DNA from: Flavobacteriaceae bacterium UBA4166
GTDB taxonomy: Bacteria; Bacteroidota; Bacteroidia; Flavobacteriales; Flavobacteriaceae
Direction: 5' to 3'
DNA: 62,394 bases
Assembly: GCA_002379985.1 (NCBI GenBank)
Contig: DFVG01000011.1
Location: 1,158-63,551 of the forward strand
In this document: positions 9,011-17,179 of the stretch, piece after piece
Position numbering within the stretch: the first letter of the stretch is position 1
Layout of the letters: the number at the start of each line of letters is the position of its first letter
The notes under the pieces: model-generated
Databases searched by the model: none
Told to the model about the DNA's origin: nothing
Seen by the model: only the letters and a program-made list of their open reading frames with translations
Made by a program: the position numbers and the translations under genes

Positions 9011-10951
9011 TTACACGTCAATATTTGCGTAAACTGCGTTTTTCTCAATGAATTCGCGACGTGGCGGCACTTCATCCCCCATCAACATAGAGAAGATGCG
9101 GTCTGCTTCTGTTCCGTTATCGATGGTTACTTGACGCAATGTTCTAAACTCAGGATTCATGGTGGTATCCCAAAGTTGCTCTGCGTTCATCTCTCCAAGA
9201 CCCTTGTATCGTTGGATGCTGGCGCTACCGCCCATTTCTTGGTTAAGCGCATCGCGTTCTTTGTCGGTCCAAGCATACTCCTTCTTATTTCCTTTCTTCA
9301 CCAAATAAAGTGGTGGCGTGGCAATATAGACGTAGCCCGCTTCGATAAGGTCTTTCATATACCGGAAAAAGAAGGTAAGGATCAAGGTAGCAATGTGACT
9401 ACCATCCACATCGGCATCACACATGATGACAATTTTGTGGTAGCGCAGCTTTTCCATATTCAAGGCTTTACTATCTTCTTCGGTACCAATGGTAACACCC
9501 AAAGCGGTAAAAATATTTCGAATCTCTTCATTCTCAAATACTTTGTGCGACATCGCTTTCTCAACATTCAGAATTTTTCCGCGTAGCGGAAGGATCGCTT
9601 GAAAGTTTCGATCTCGCCCTTGTTTTGCAGTACCTCCAGCCGAGTCACCCTCCACTAGGAATACTTCACACTGTTCAGGATCTTGTTCGGAACAATCGCT
9701 CAATTTCCCGGGCAATCCACCGGCACTCATCACCGTTTTACGCTGCACCATTTCACGTGCTTTTCGAGCGGCATGGCGTGCTTGCGCTGCTAAGATCACT
9801 TTTTGAACAATCGTCTTAGCATCGTTTGGATGTTCTTCCAGGTAATTTTCAAGCATTTCTGACACTGCCTGACTTACCGCTGAGGAAACTTCACGGTTTC
9901 CTAGTTTTGTTTTGGTCTGTCCTTCGAATTGTGGTTCGGAAACTTTTACCGAAACAATAGCCGTAAGACCTTCGCGGAAATCATCTCCCGAAATATCGAA
10001 CTTCAGCTTATCTAACATGCCCGAAGCATCCGCATATTTCTTTAAGGTGGTGGTCAACCCTCTTCGGAACCCGGTAAGGTGAGTTCCCCCTTCATGGGTA
10101 TTGATATTGTTCACGTAGGAATGCAGGTTTTCGTTAAACGAGGTGTTGTATACCATCGCAACTTCTACCGGGATGTCGTTTTTTTCGCCTTCCATCGAGA
10201 TCACGTCTTCAATTAACGGTTCTCTATTTCCGTCCAAAAAGCGAATAAACTCTTTTAACCCTTCCTCACTATGAAACGTTTCTCCAATAAAATTACCTTC
10301 TTCGTCGGTTTGACGTTTGTCTTCAATGGTAATGGTGATACCCTTATTCAAAAACGCCAATTCTCTGAGTCGGCTTGACAAGGTATCGTAATTATATTCT
10401 AAGGTTTGTTGAAATATTTCAGAATCGGGTTTGAAGGTCACTAAGGTTCCACGATCGGTAGTATCGCCCGTTGTTTTTACCGGATATAAAGTTTTTCCGC
10501 GCTCGTATTCTTGCTCCCAAATCTTGCCATCGCGATAGACGGTAGCTTTGAGGTGTTCAGACAATGCATTTACCACCGAAACACCCACTCCGTGTAACCC
10601 CCCGGAAACTTTGTAAGAATCTTTATCGAATTTACCTCCGGCACCGATCTTCGTCATAACGACTTCCAGTGCTGAAACGCCTTCTTTTTTATGAATATCC
10701 ACCGGAATACCACGCCCATTGTCACGAACGGTGATGGAATTATCTTCGTTGATCCAAACATTGATGGTATCACAATGCCCCGCCAATGCCTCATCAATTG
10801 AATTATCTACTACTTCATATACTAAATGGTGCAATCCACGTACGCCTACATCACCAATATACATGGAAGGACGTTTTCTTACGTGTTCCATTCCTTCCAA
10901 CGCCTGAATGCTGTCGGCACCGTACACTTTAATATTTTTTTCGTCGCTCAT
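9011..10951 (-). CDS. gyrB: DNA gyrase subunit B
   Basis: ATPase and TOPRIM subunit of DNA gyrase, which introduces negative supercoils with GyrA. The 646 aa chain is the short form without the large insert found in enterobacteria. Visible are the GHKL ATP site EVVDNSIDEA and DNGRGIPVD, the ATP lid GGLHGVGVSVVNALS, and the TOPRIM metal sites EGDSAGG (around residue 425) and DADVDG (around 500), plus the C-terminal QRYKGLGEMN and the domain after it. A TATATTTG box lies 32 bases upstream. The gene is single, with its own terminator. Confidence 0.98.
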   Translation of the reverse strand: MSDEKNIKVYGADSIQALEGMEHVRKRPSMYIGDVGVRGLHHLVYEVVDNSIDEALAGHCDTINVWINEDNSITVRDNGRGIPVDIHKKEGVSALEVVMTKIGAGGKFDKDSYKVSGGLHGVGVSVVNALSEHLKATVYRDGKIWEQEYERGKTLYPVKTTGDTTDRGTLVTFKPDSEIFQQTLEYNYDTLSSRLRELAFLNKGITITIEDKRQTDEEGNFIGETFHSEEGLKEFIRFLDGNREPLIEDVISMEGEKNDIPVEVAMVYNTSFNENLHSYVNNINTHEGGTHLTGFRRGLTTTLKKYADASGMLDKLKFDISGDDFREGLTAIVSVKVSEPQFEGQTKTKLGNREVSSAVSQAVSEMLENYLEEHPNDAKTIVQKVILAAQARHAARKAREMVQRKTVMSAGGLPGKLSDCSEQDPEQCEVFLVEGDSAGGTAKQGRDRNFQAILPLRGKILNVEKAMSHKVFENEEIRNIFTALGVTIGTEEDSKALNMEKLRYHKIVIMCDADVDGSHIATLILTFFFRYMKDLIEAGYVYIATPPLYLVKKGNKKEYAWTDKERDALNQEMGGSASIQRYKGLGEMNAEQLWDTTMNPEFRTLRQVTIDNGTEADRIFSMLMGDEVPPRREFIEKNAVYANIDV

Positions 10952-10983
10952 AAACGCTTTCTTTTCAAATTTTCAGTAACAAA

Positions 10984-10991
10984 CAAATATA
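10984..10991 (-). promoter_or_regulatory. Possible -7 element of gyrB
   Basis: The minus strand reads TATATTTG, a perfect TAnnTTTG, 32 bases before the gyrB ATG. No good TTG lies 17-23 bp upstream. An imperfect-loop inverted repeat AAACCCC / GGGGTTT (10996-11002 and 11014-11020) lies where a -33 element would be and could be an operator. Confidence 0.45.
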
Positions 10992-11171
10992 ACAAAACCC
11001 CTCATAAAATATGGGGTTTCAGCCCATTGAAGCCCTTAAGTTATTAACAAATTTTTGTGAAAAAAACCGTGTTAAAATGACGTACTTTATAGGCATCTAA
11101 TCTTCGTTGTAAGAAATGATTTTTAGGAACGACCTATCCGCAACAAATTATTCACACATAACCCTTTCATT

Positions 11172-11720
11172 ATGAAAAAAATAACCCTGTCACTATCTTT
11201 AGTATTTGCTCTTTGTTTGTTTTTCACTTCGGAAGCCACCGCACAAAAATTCAGTAAAATGGATGTGAGCCCCATGGATGCCGCCTCCTACCCTAGCGAT
11301 TACCGAAATGCTGAAAAGCTGATCAAGATCGTCTACAGCAGACCTCAGCTGAAAGAGAGAAGTCTCACAAAATTAACGCCGTATGGCGAAGTTTGGCGTA
11401 CCGGTGCCAATGAAGCTGCAGAACTAACCCTCTACACCGATATGACCTTGGGCGGGAAAGCCGTTCCCGCCGGAACGTATACTTTTTATACAATCCCCGG
11501 TGAAAAAGAATGGACCGCGATCATCAATTCTGATCTCAACGTGTGGGGAAGTTACTTCTACGATGAATCTAAAGACGTTGCTAGAATTACTGTACCTGCA
11601 ACCATGGCGGAAGATTCTCTTGAAGAATTTTCCATTGCTTTTGAAGAAGCCACGGGAGGTGTCGATATGCACCTTGGCTGGGGAAAAACAAGAGTTGCCG
11701 TTCCTTTCAAGAAAAAATAA
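11172..11720 (+). CDS. DUF2911 domain protein, exported
   Basis: A 182 aa secreted or periplasmic protein with a signal peptide (about residues 1-24, ending EATAQ) followed by a DUF2911 domain. Conserved features are VYSRPQLKER, YGEVWRTGANEA and GKAVPAGTYTFYTIP, a pattern common in Bacteroidota proteins of unknown function. It stands alone between divergent gyrB and convergent queE. A TACTTTA sequence at 11083-11089 may be part of its promoter, but the match is weak. Confidence 0.88.
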   Translation: MKKITLSLSLVFALCLFFTSEATAQKFSKMDVSPMDAASYPSDYRNAEKLIKIVYSRPQLKERSLTKLTPYGEVWRTGANEAAELTLYTDMTLGGKAVPAGTYTFYTIPGEKEWTAIINSDLNVWGSYFYDESKDVARITVPATMAEDSLEEFSIAFEEATGGVDMHLGWGKTRVAVPFKKK

Positions 11721-11737
11721 AGCACAAATCCAAGTAC

Positions 11738-11767
11738 AAAAAAACCTCCGCAATCGGAGGTTTTTTT
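11738..11767. terminator. Bidirectional terminator between DUF2911 gene and queE
   Basis: Stem CCTCCG / CGGAGG (11745-11750, 11755-11760) with loop CAAT, flanked by seven As and seven Ts, between two convergent genes. It overlaps the very end of the queE region. Confidence 0.92.
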
Positions 11768-12395
11768 ATGGAATATTCAAATATTTATGAGTTTGCAACG
11801 ACACTTTCCACTTGGGGTGTTTCATGACATAATCCACGATTTTCGGCATGACCTTATCACGTTTGCTCCATTCGGGCTGTAGGTATAAGACACAATCTTC
11901 TGAGACTTTAGCGGCTTGTTCTTCCGCGAAGCGAAAATCATCGTTATTGTAAACAATTACTTTTAACTCGTTGGCATGAGGATAGATCGCTTCGGTTGGC
12001 AGTTTTGTCTTTTTAGGTGAGAGACAAATCCAATCCCAAGTTCCTGAAAACGTATACGCTCCAGACGTTTCAATATGGGTTTGTAAGCCTTTTTCTTTCA
12101 ACAGCGCTGTGAGTGGCTGCATACCCCACATAAGCGGCTCACCGCCCGTCACGACAATGGTTTTGGAGTAGGATGCAGCATCATTAGCGATGGTTTCGAT
12201 GGCCGTAGGTGGGTGCAATTTTGGATTCCAGCTCTCCTTTACATCACACCAATGACAGCCCACATCACAGCCTCCCACACGAATAAAATAAGCTGCAGTA
12301 CCTTTGTGAAACCCCTCTCCTTGAATCGTGTAAAAGGCTTCCATTAAAGGCAACAACACTCCTTCGTTAACCTGTTCTTGCATCGTTTTGCTCAT
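11766..12395 (-). CDS. queE: 7-carboxy-7-deazaguanine synthase (radical SAM)
   Basis: Radical SAM enzyme that contracts 6-carboxytetrahydropterin to 7-carboxy-7-deazaguanine in queuosine precursor synthesis. Numbered from the ATG at 12395 (209 aa), the iron-sulfur cysteines are C43, C47 and C50 in GGCDVGCHWCD, preceded by the substrate segment FYTIQGEGFH and followed by the SAM-binding TGGEP. A TTG at 12422 would extend it, but a consensus promoter overlaps that stretch. A second ATG at 12383 is also possible, because the promoter lies only 6 bases before the first. Confidence 0.94.
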   Translation of the reverse strand: MSKTMQEQVNEGVLLPLMEAFYTIQGEGFHKGTAAYFIRVGGCDVGCHWCDVKESWNPKLHPPTAIETIANDAASYSKTIVVTGGEPLMWGMQPLTALLKEKGLQTHIETSGAYTFSGTWDWICLSPKKTKLPTEAIYPHANELKVIVYNNDDFRFAEEQAAKVSEDCVLYLQPEWSKRDKVMPKIVDYVMKHPKWKVSLQTHKYLNIP

Positions 12396-12401
12396 GGGGC
12401 G

Positions 12402-12435
12402 CAAAGATAGTGAAACCCGCAACGAGAAACTACAA
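12402..12435 (-). promoter_or_regulatory. Flavobacterial promoter of queE
   Basis: On the minus strand TTG at 12435-12433 and TATCTTTG at 12409-12402 are 23 bp apart. The box ends 6 bases before the ATG at 12395, so the message would start at or within a few bases of the start codon. Confidence 0.65.
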
Positions 12436-12440
12436 TACTC

Positions 12441-12935
12441 TTAATTATCCCTAACAGCCACCACTTCTATTTCAACGCTTGCATTAGCTGCTAGTTCTTT
12501 GGCTGCAAAGGTGGTTCTGGCAGGACGCTGCGGAAAATACGTGACATAGATGTCGTTAAACGTACTAAAGTCCTTCATATCTTTGAGGACTACCATGACT
12601 TTGACCACATCAGACATGGCTAGATCGTGGCGTTCTAATACTTCCTCAATATTTTTCAATGTTTGGTGTGTTTCTGCTTCAACACCGCCGGAAACTAAGG
12701 TTCTAGTGGTATGATCCATTCCAATCTGTCCCGAGAGATAGTAGGTGTTTCCCAACTCCACCACATCACTAAATGGCGCCTCCTTCTTCTTGGGATAATG
12801 AGAAGCATGGAATTGCTTTTGCTGTATGGCTTCGGAAGAATCTCCCTCAGCAGTCTTGGTTGCAGGCTCTTGGCAGGCCATCATTCCGAAGAACACTAAT
12901 CCAATAAGTCCGAAAGGTATGATAAAATAACGCAT
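12441..12935 (-). CDS. RidA (YjgF/UK114) family protein with lipoprotein signal
   Basis: A 164 aa protein whose C-terminal about 125 residues form a Rid domain. The family arginine (RPARTTFAAKEL) and acidic residue (SVEIEVVAV) that act in enamine/imine deamination are both present. Unusually, it begins with a hydrophobic signal ending in GMMAC, a lipobox with Cys21 as probable lipid anchor, and a linker rich in Glu and Ser. It would therefore act at a membrane outside the cytoplasm, unlike classical cytosolic RidA. It precedes queE on the same strand, with a 45-base gap that holds the queE promoter. Confidence 0.88.
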   Translation of the reverse strand: MRYFIIPFGLIGLVFFGMMACQEPATKTAEGDSSEAIQQKQFHASHYPKKKEAPFSDVVELGNTYYLSGQIGMDHTTRTLVSGGVEAETHQTLKNIEEVLERHDLAMSDVVKVMVVLKDMKDFSTFNDIYVTYFPQRPARTTFAAKELAANASVEIEVVAVRDN

Positions 12936-13014
12936 CGATAACTTTTGAAAAGTAAAGTACGGAATATTTCAATACCTAGGGGACAATTCCTATTTTTATC
13001 GAAATTTTTGAGTC

Positions 13015-14547
13015 ATGTCAGACACACAAGTTTTCTTTGATCATATCAATAAAGGATATCAAACCAAAGGAGAAGCAATCACCTTAGGCGCTGCTATGTT
13101 AGACGGTGAAACCATCACCAATGCCTTGGTGAAAGTTCCGATGAAAACTCTCAACCGTCATGGGCTCATCGCAGGCGCTACCGGGACCGGAAAAACGAAG
13201 ACACTTCAGGTGTTGGCAGAAAACCTTTCCGACCAAGGGGTACCCGTGCTGTTGATGGATATGAAAGGAGACTTGAGCGGTATCGCACAACCAAGCCCCG
13301 GACACCCAAAGATTGACGAGCGTCATGAGAAGATTGGTATTCCTTTTGAAGCCAAGAAGTTTCCTGTGGAGATCCTAACCCTCTCCGAACAAGAAGGGGT
13401 TCGCCTACGTGCTACAGTGAGTGAATTTGGGCCGGTGCTTATTTCTAGGATTCTCGATGTCTCGGAAACACAAGCCGGGATCTTATCGATACTCTTCAAG
13501 TATTGTGATGATAATAAACTACCACTACTCGATTTAAAAGATTTGAAGAAAATTCTTCAATATGCCACCGAAGAAGGCAAAGAAGAGATCTCGAAGCTTT
13601 ACGGACGTATTTCTCCGGCCTCTTCCGGAGCGATTCTTCGACGGATCGTAGAACTTGAACAGCAAGGAGGCGACCTCTTTTTCGGGGAACGCTCTTTTGA
13701 TACCGATGACCTCCTTCGTGTTGATGAAAATGGTCGTGGGTACATTAATATTGTTCGCCTCACCGACATTCAAGATCGGCCGAAGCTATTTTCCACCTTT
13801 ATGCTTTGTTTGCTTGCTGAAATTTATGCAACTTTTCCCGAGCAAGGCGATACGGGGCGACCGGAACTGGTCATCTTTATTGATGAAGCGCACCTCATCT
13901 TCAAAGAAGCCAGTGATGCATTGTTGGACCAAATTGAAAGCATTGTCAAATTGATTCGCTCCAAAGGCGTGGGCTTGTATTTTGTAACGCAAAATCCTAC
14001 CGATGTACCTGATGCCGTACTAAGTCAGTTAGGGTTAAAGATTCAGCATGCGCTTCGGGCCTTTACGGCGAAAGATCGAAAAGCGATCAAACTGACAGCC
14101 GAGAATTACCCGCTTTCCGACTTTTACGAAACCGACGAAGTGCTTACCTCCCTCGGGATTGGAGAGGCTCTTATTTCAGCCTTAAACGAAAAAGGAATTC
14201 CAACTCCGTTGGCAGCCACCTTACTGCGTGCGCCCATGAGTAGAATGGACATTTTGGAAGCGGAAGAACTCGAAGACGTTTTGGCCGCTTCTAAATTGAA
14301 AGATCGCTACAATGAGGCCTTAGACAGAGAAAGCGCTTATGAATTGCTGAATGAAAAAATCGAAAAAGCACATTTAGAGGAAGCCAAAGCGAAAGCAGCA
14401 AAAGAAAAAAAGAAGGCACAGCGTTCGAGTTCTCGAAGAAGCACTTCTTCCCGCCGAAGAACGACACGAAGTCCGTTAGAAAAAGTATTAACCAGCCCAA
14501 CCGTTATAAGAAGCGTGTTGGGTATCCTCACTAAATTAATAAAATAA
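13015..14547 (+). CDS. HerA-like / DUF853 ATPase
   Basis: A 510 aa protein of the DUF853 (YjgR) branch of the HerA/FtsK-like ATPases. The Walker A motif GATGTGKT (residues 54-61) and the Walker B segment LVIFIDEAHL (about residue 285) are clear, along with VTQNPTDVP typical of the family. The last 70 residues are a Lys/Ala-rich helix and a Ser/Arg-rich basic stretch, possibly nucleic-acid binding. The physiological role of DUF853 proteins is poorly known. The next gene begins 3 bases after its stop, suggesting an operon. Confidence 0.9.
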   Translation: MSDTQVFFDHINKGYQTKGEAITLGAAMLDGETITNALVKVPMKTLNRHGLIAGATGTGKTKTLQVLAENLSDQGVPVLLMDMKGDLSGIAQPSPGHPKIDERHEKIGIPFEAKKFPVEILTLSEQEGVRLRATVSEFGPVLISRILDVSETQAGILSILFKYCDDNKLPLLDLKDLKKILQYATEEGKEEISKLYGRISPASSGAILRRIVELEQQGGDLFFGERSFDTDDLLRVDENGRGYINIVRLTDIQDRPKLFSTFMLCLLAEIYATFPEQGDTGRPELVIFIDEAHLIFKEASDALLDQIESIVKLIRSKGVGLYFVTQNPTDVPDAVLSQLGLKIQHALRAFTAKDRKAIKLTAENYPLSDFYETDEVLTSLGIGEALISALNEKGIPTPLAATLLRAPMSRMDILEAEELEDVLAASKLKDRYNEALDRESAYELLNEKIEKAHLEEAKAKAAKEKKKAQRSSSRRSTSSRRRTTRSPLEKVLTSPTVIRSVLGILTKLIK

Positions 14548-14550
14548 CCT

Positions 14551-15141
14551 ATGAAAAATATCCTCACCACAGTAATCCTTTTTACCATTGCCATATTTTT
14601 TGTTCAATGCGGAGACGATAGTGATCCGTTTCTGATTCAAAAAGACGCAGTGGGTCCTTTGACTAAAAACACTGCTATGCGACAGGTTGACTCTATCTTT
14701 GCCAATGATTCCATCGTAAAACTCAACCCCAACGAAAATGCACTGGGCACGCAAGGAGAAGTTGAGATTTTTGACAAGGATGGTACAAAATTACTACTGC
14801 TTTCTCCGGAAGATGAAAATGACCCCACTTCCAACATAACAAATATCCAAGTTTTTGATGCTCGCTATAAAACCGACAAAGGACTTAACAGTAAGAGCAC
14901 TTTTGGTGACCTGAAGGCGAATTACGAGATTGCCGGGATCGAGAATGCTATTAATTCGGTGGTCGTCTTTATAAAAGATAGTAACGTGTATGTAACCATC
15001 GATAAAAAACAATTGCCCGAAAACATTCGGTATGACTATCAAGCGAAGATCGAGCAGTCGCAGATTCCCAATGAGGCGACATTCAAATATTTTATGATTG
15101 GATGGGACACCGACTATGATGCGCCGGAGCCGCTGGAATAA
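14551..15141 (+). CDS. Hypothetical lipoprotein
   Basis: A 196 aa protein with a short signal ending in FFVQC. Cys20 is followed by GDDSD, which resembles the acidic surface-export signal of Bacteroidota lipoproteins. I do not recognise the mature domain; it includes VEIFDKDGTKLLLLSPE and a stretch predicted to form alternating strands. It starts 3 bases after the HerA-like ATPase gene and probably shares its transcript. Confidence 0.75.
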   Translation: MKNILTTVILFTIAIFFVQCGDDSDPFLIQKDAVGPLTKNTAMRQVDSIFANDSIVKLNPNENALGTQGEVEIFDKDGTKLLLLSPEDENDPTSNITNIQVFDARYKTDKGLNSKSTFGDLKANYEIAGIENAINSVVVFIKDSNVYVTIDKKQLPENIRYDYQAKIEQSQIPNEATFKYFMIGWDTDYDAPEPLE

Positions 15142-15242
15142 TATTAATCTTTTCAGAAAACTCCCCCAACGTTTTGTTAAGTGAAGCCTGAATTAAAAGC
15201 GCTTCCCCTAATTTTATTCATAACCAATCAATATTATATGTT

Positions 15243-15443
15243 ATGATCAAAATATTAGGATTTATTCTAACCATCGGTGGTGCCATTGCTCTAATTATGG
15301 GCGTTCTTGGCGCATTTGGAAGTATGGACTCGGGATTAAGCCCGTGGGCACTTATCATTTTAGGAGTAGTGTTCTTTTTTGCGGGTATTGGTCTTTTGAA
15401 ATATCGAAAAGACACCGATCAAGTAGAAGCCGAAAATAATTAA
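15243..15443 (+). CDS. Small membrane protein, two helices
   Basis: A 66 aa protein made of two hydrophobic segments (about residues 3-24 and 33-52, the first rich in Gly) with a charged C-terminal tail. A TAATTTTA sequence at 15209-15216 is a possible -7 element. The gene ends just before a good terminator, which supports a real short transcript. Function is unknown. Confidence 0.75.
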   Translation: MIKILGFILTIGGAIALIMGVLGAFGSMDSGLSPWALIILGVVFFFAGIGLLKYRKDTDQVEAENN

Positions 15444-15449
15444 AGAACA

Positions 15450-15476
15450 AAGCCTTCTCAAGAAGGCTTTTTTTAA
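15450..15476 (+). terminator. Terminator after the small membrane protein gene
   Basis: Stem AAGCCTTC / GAAGGCTT with loop TCAA at 15450-15469, followed by a T-run. Confidence 0.88.
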
Positions 15477-15487
15477 TCCACAACACT

Positions 15488-15727
15488 ATGCCTAATCCAA
15501 GCATCAAAAACGAAGAACAATACGAAGCTTTACGCGATAAAGGTTACAGTAAAGAAAAGGCGGCGCGTATCGCAAATACGCCCGATTCCGGTAAGAAAGG
15601 GGGAAAGGCTTCGCCTTACGAAACATGGACCAAGGAAGAACTCTACGAACAAGCAAAGAACGTAGGGATCGATGGACGTTCTAAAATGAACAAGAAAGAA
15701 TTGATACACGCGTTACGGAACAATTAA
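15488..15727 (+). CDS. Small basic protein, DUF7218 / Rho N-domain-like
   Basis: A 79 aa charged protein. The N-terminal half, with YEALRDKGYSKEKAARIANT and a Gly/Lys stretch, matches small proteins annotated DUF7218. The C-terminal half, WTKEELYEQAKNVGIDGRSKMNKKELIHAL, is a SAP/Rho-N-type helix-extended-helix, a fold often used for nucleic-acid binding. It starts 12 bases past the preceding terminator and has no recognisable partner. A DNA-associated stress role is only a guess. Confidence 0.8.
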   Translation: MPNPSIKNEEQYEALRDKGYSKEKAARIANTPDSGKKGGKASPYETWTKEELYEQAKNVGIDGRSKMNKKELIHALRNN

Positions 15728-15785
15728 ACCAACAGTTTCATACTTCAAATTTTAGTGGTAATTTTCTACTTCTAATCGCTGCGTC

Positions 15786-16742
15786 ATGAAATCGTTATTT
15801 TTTTTAGTCATCCTGCCCCTTGCGGTGCACTCCGTTTGTGCACAACAGTCTTATAATAATTATGAACCTACACAGCAAAACCCATTTGGCCAATTAAATC
15901 CTGAGGCACCTCAAGCCGTTGCTGACTTCGCCCCGCTAATTGGTACTTGCGACTGTCTTTCCGAAACTCGCAAACAGGATCAAACGTGGGCACAACCGCT
16001 AAAAATGACGTGGACCTTTAAATACATTATGAACGGAACAGCCGTACAAGATGAAACCTTAAAAGAAGATGGAAGCCACTCGGGAAGCATTCGGCAGTTT
16101 ATCGCCGATAGCAGCAAATGGTACGTTCATTATTACAGCAGTGCGAGCCCTACAGTGACGTTACCGGTGTGGGAAGGAACCAAGCGTGGAGACAGCATTG
16201 TGCTCTATCGCGAGCAACAAGCACCCAATGGCACCGATGGGTACTACCGACTTACTTTTAGTGATATTTCTTCGGAAGGATTTGAATGGGAAGGAGCTTG
16301 GACCGATCCTGCAGAAAGCTTCGTATTTCCTACTTGGCGCATCCATTGCACCAAGAAGAAAACACTTCCTGAAAATGCCGAGACCGTCATCCGTGAAAAT
16401 AGTCGCCGTTTTTCTAAAGCATATGAAGCCGGAGATTATCAAACCATGACCGATCTTTACACAGAAGACGGATCTATTTTTCCGCCCAATGCTCCCATTA
16501 TTTCGGGAAAAGCAGGTATTTTGAAACGATGGACGCTACCGGAAGGAACTCGTATTCTATCTCATAAAGCAACGCCCACGGAAATCATAATCAATGGTAA
16601 TTACGCCTATGATTTTGGGGTTTATGAAGGTATTTCTGAAGATACCGAAGGACGCTATGAATGGGCGGGTAAATATGTGATTGTCTGGAAATATACCGGA
16701 AATACTTGGAAAATGCACCTTGATATTTGGAACCGAATCTAA
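15786..16742 (+). CDS. Exported protein with DUF1579-like and NTF2-like domains
   Basis: A 318 aa exported protein with a signal peptide ending HSVCAQ. Residues about 45-190 resemble the DUF1579-type beta-rich domain (APLIGTCDCLSE, KMTWTFKYIMNGTAV, and a Trp-rich end WEGAWTDP). Residues about 195-318 form a SnoaL/DUF4440 NTF2-like domain, shown by SKAYEAGDYQTMTDLYTEDGSIFPPNAPIISGK and WKMHLDIWNR. Such pockets bind small molecules, but the ligand is unknown. The VOC gene follows after 3 bases, then the permease and DCC genes, all on the plus strand as a likely operon. Confidence 0.8.
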   Translation: MKSLFFLVILPLAVHSVCAQQSYNNYEPTQQNPFGQLNPEAPQAVADFAPLIGTCDCLSETRKQDQTWAQPLKMTWTFKYIMNGTAVQDETLKEDGSHSGSIRQFIADSSKWYVHYYSSASPTVTLPVWEGTKRGDSIVLYREQQAPNGTDGYYRLTFSDISSEGFEWEGAWTDPAESFVFPTWRIHCTKKKTLPENAETVIRENSRRFSKAYEAGDYQTMTDLYTEDGSIFPPNAPIISGKAGILKRWTLPEGTRILSHKATPTEIIINGNYAYDFGVYEGISEDTEGRYEWAGKYVIVWKYTGNTWKMHLDIWNRI

Positions 16743-16745
16743 CCT

Positions 16746-17177
16746 ATGGAAACAACAACATCCCTTCGACCTTTTCACCTCGCCATCCCAGTAAACAATT
16801 TAGAAAGAGATCGCATCTTTTATCGCGATATTTTGGGCTGTACCGAAGGTAGAAGCAGTGATCATTGGGTTGATTTCAATTTCTTTGGCCACCAATTGGT
16901 ACTGCATGAAAAAAAGGAAGAACCGTCACAAAAAGCAGCAAATCCTGTAGATGGTAAGCAAGTGCCGATTCCCCATTTTGGAGTAGTCTTGACCATGGAA
17001 TCCTTCAAAGAGTTTTCTGATCGTTTACAAGCTATGAGTGTTGAATTTGTGATTGCACCCTACATTCGGTTTGAAGGACAACCCGGAGAACAAGCGACCA
17101 TGTTTTTTGAAGATCCTAGCGGGAATGCCCTTGAATTTAAAGCCTTCGCAAACTTAGACCAACTTTTCGCAACCTAA
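16746..17177 (+). CDS. VOC family (glyoxalase-like) protein
   Basis: A 143 aa single-domain member of the vicinal oxygen chelate superfamily: FHLAIPVNNLERDRIFYRDILGC at the start and ATMFFEDPSGNALEFKAF at the end are the two paired beta-alpha-beta-beta-beta ends with metal-site positions His11, His (in FFGHQLVLHE) and Glu. Such proteins carry out metal-dependent lyase, dioxygenase or isomerase reactions; the substrate cannot be assigned. It sits 3 bases after the NTF2-like gene and 2 bases before the permease gene. Confidence 0.88.
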   Translation: METTTSLRPFHLAIPVNNLERDRIFYRDILGCTEGRSSDHWVDFNFFGHQLVLHEKKEEPSQKAANPVDGKQVPIPHFGVVLTMESFKEFSDRLQAMSVEFVIAPYIRFEGQPGEQATMFFEDPSGNALEFKAFANLDQLFAT

Positions 17178-17179
17178 CC

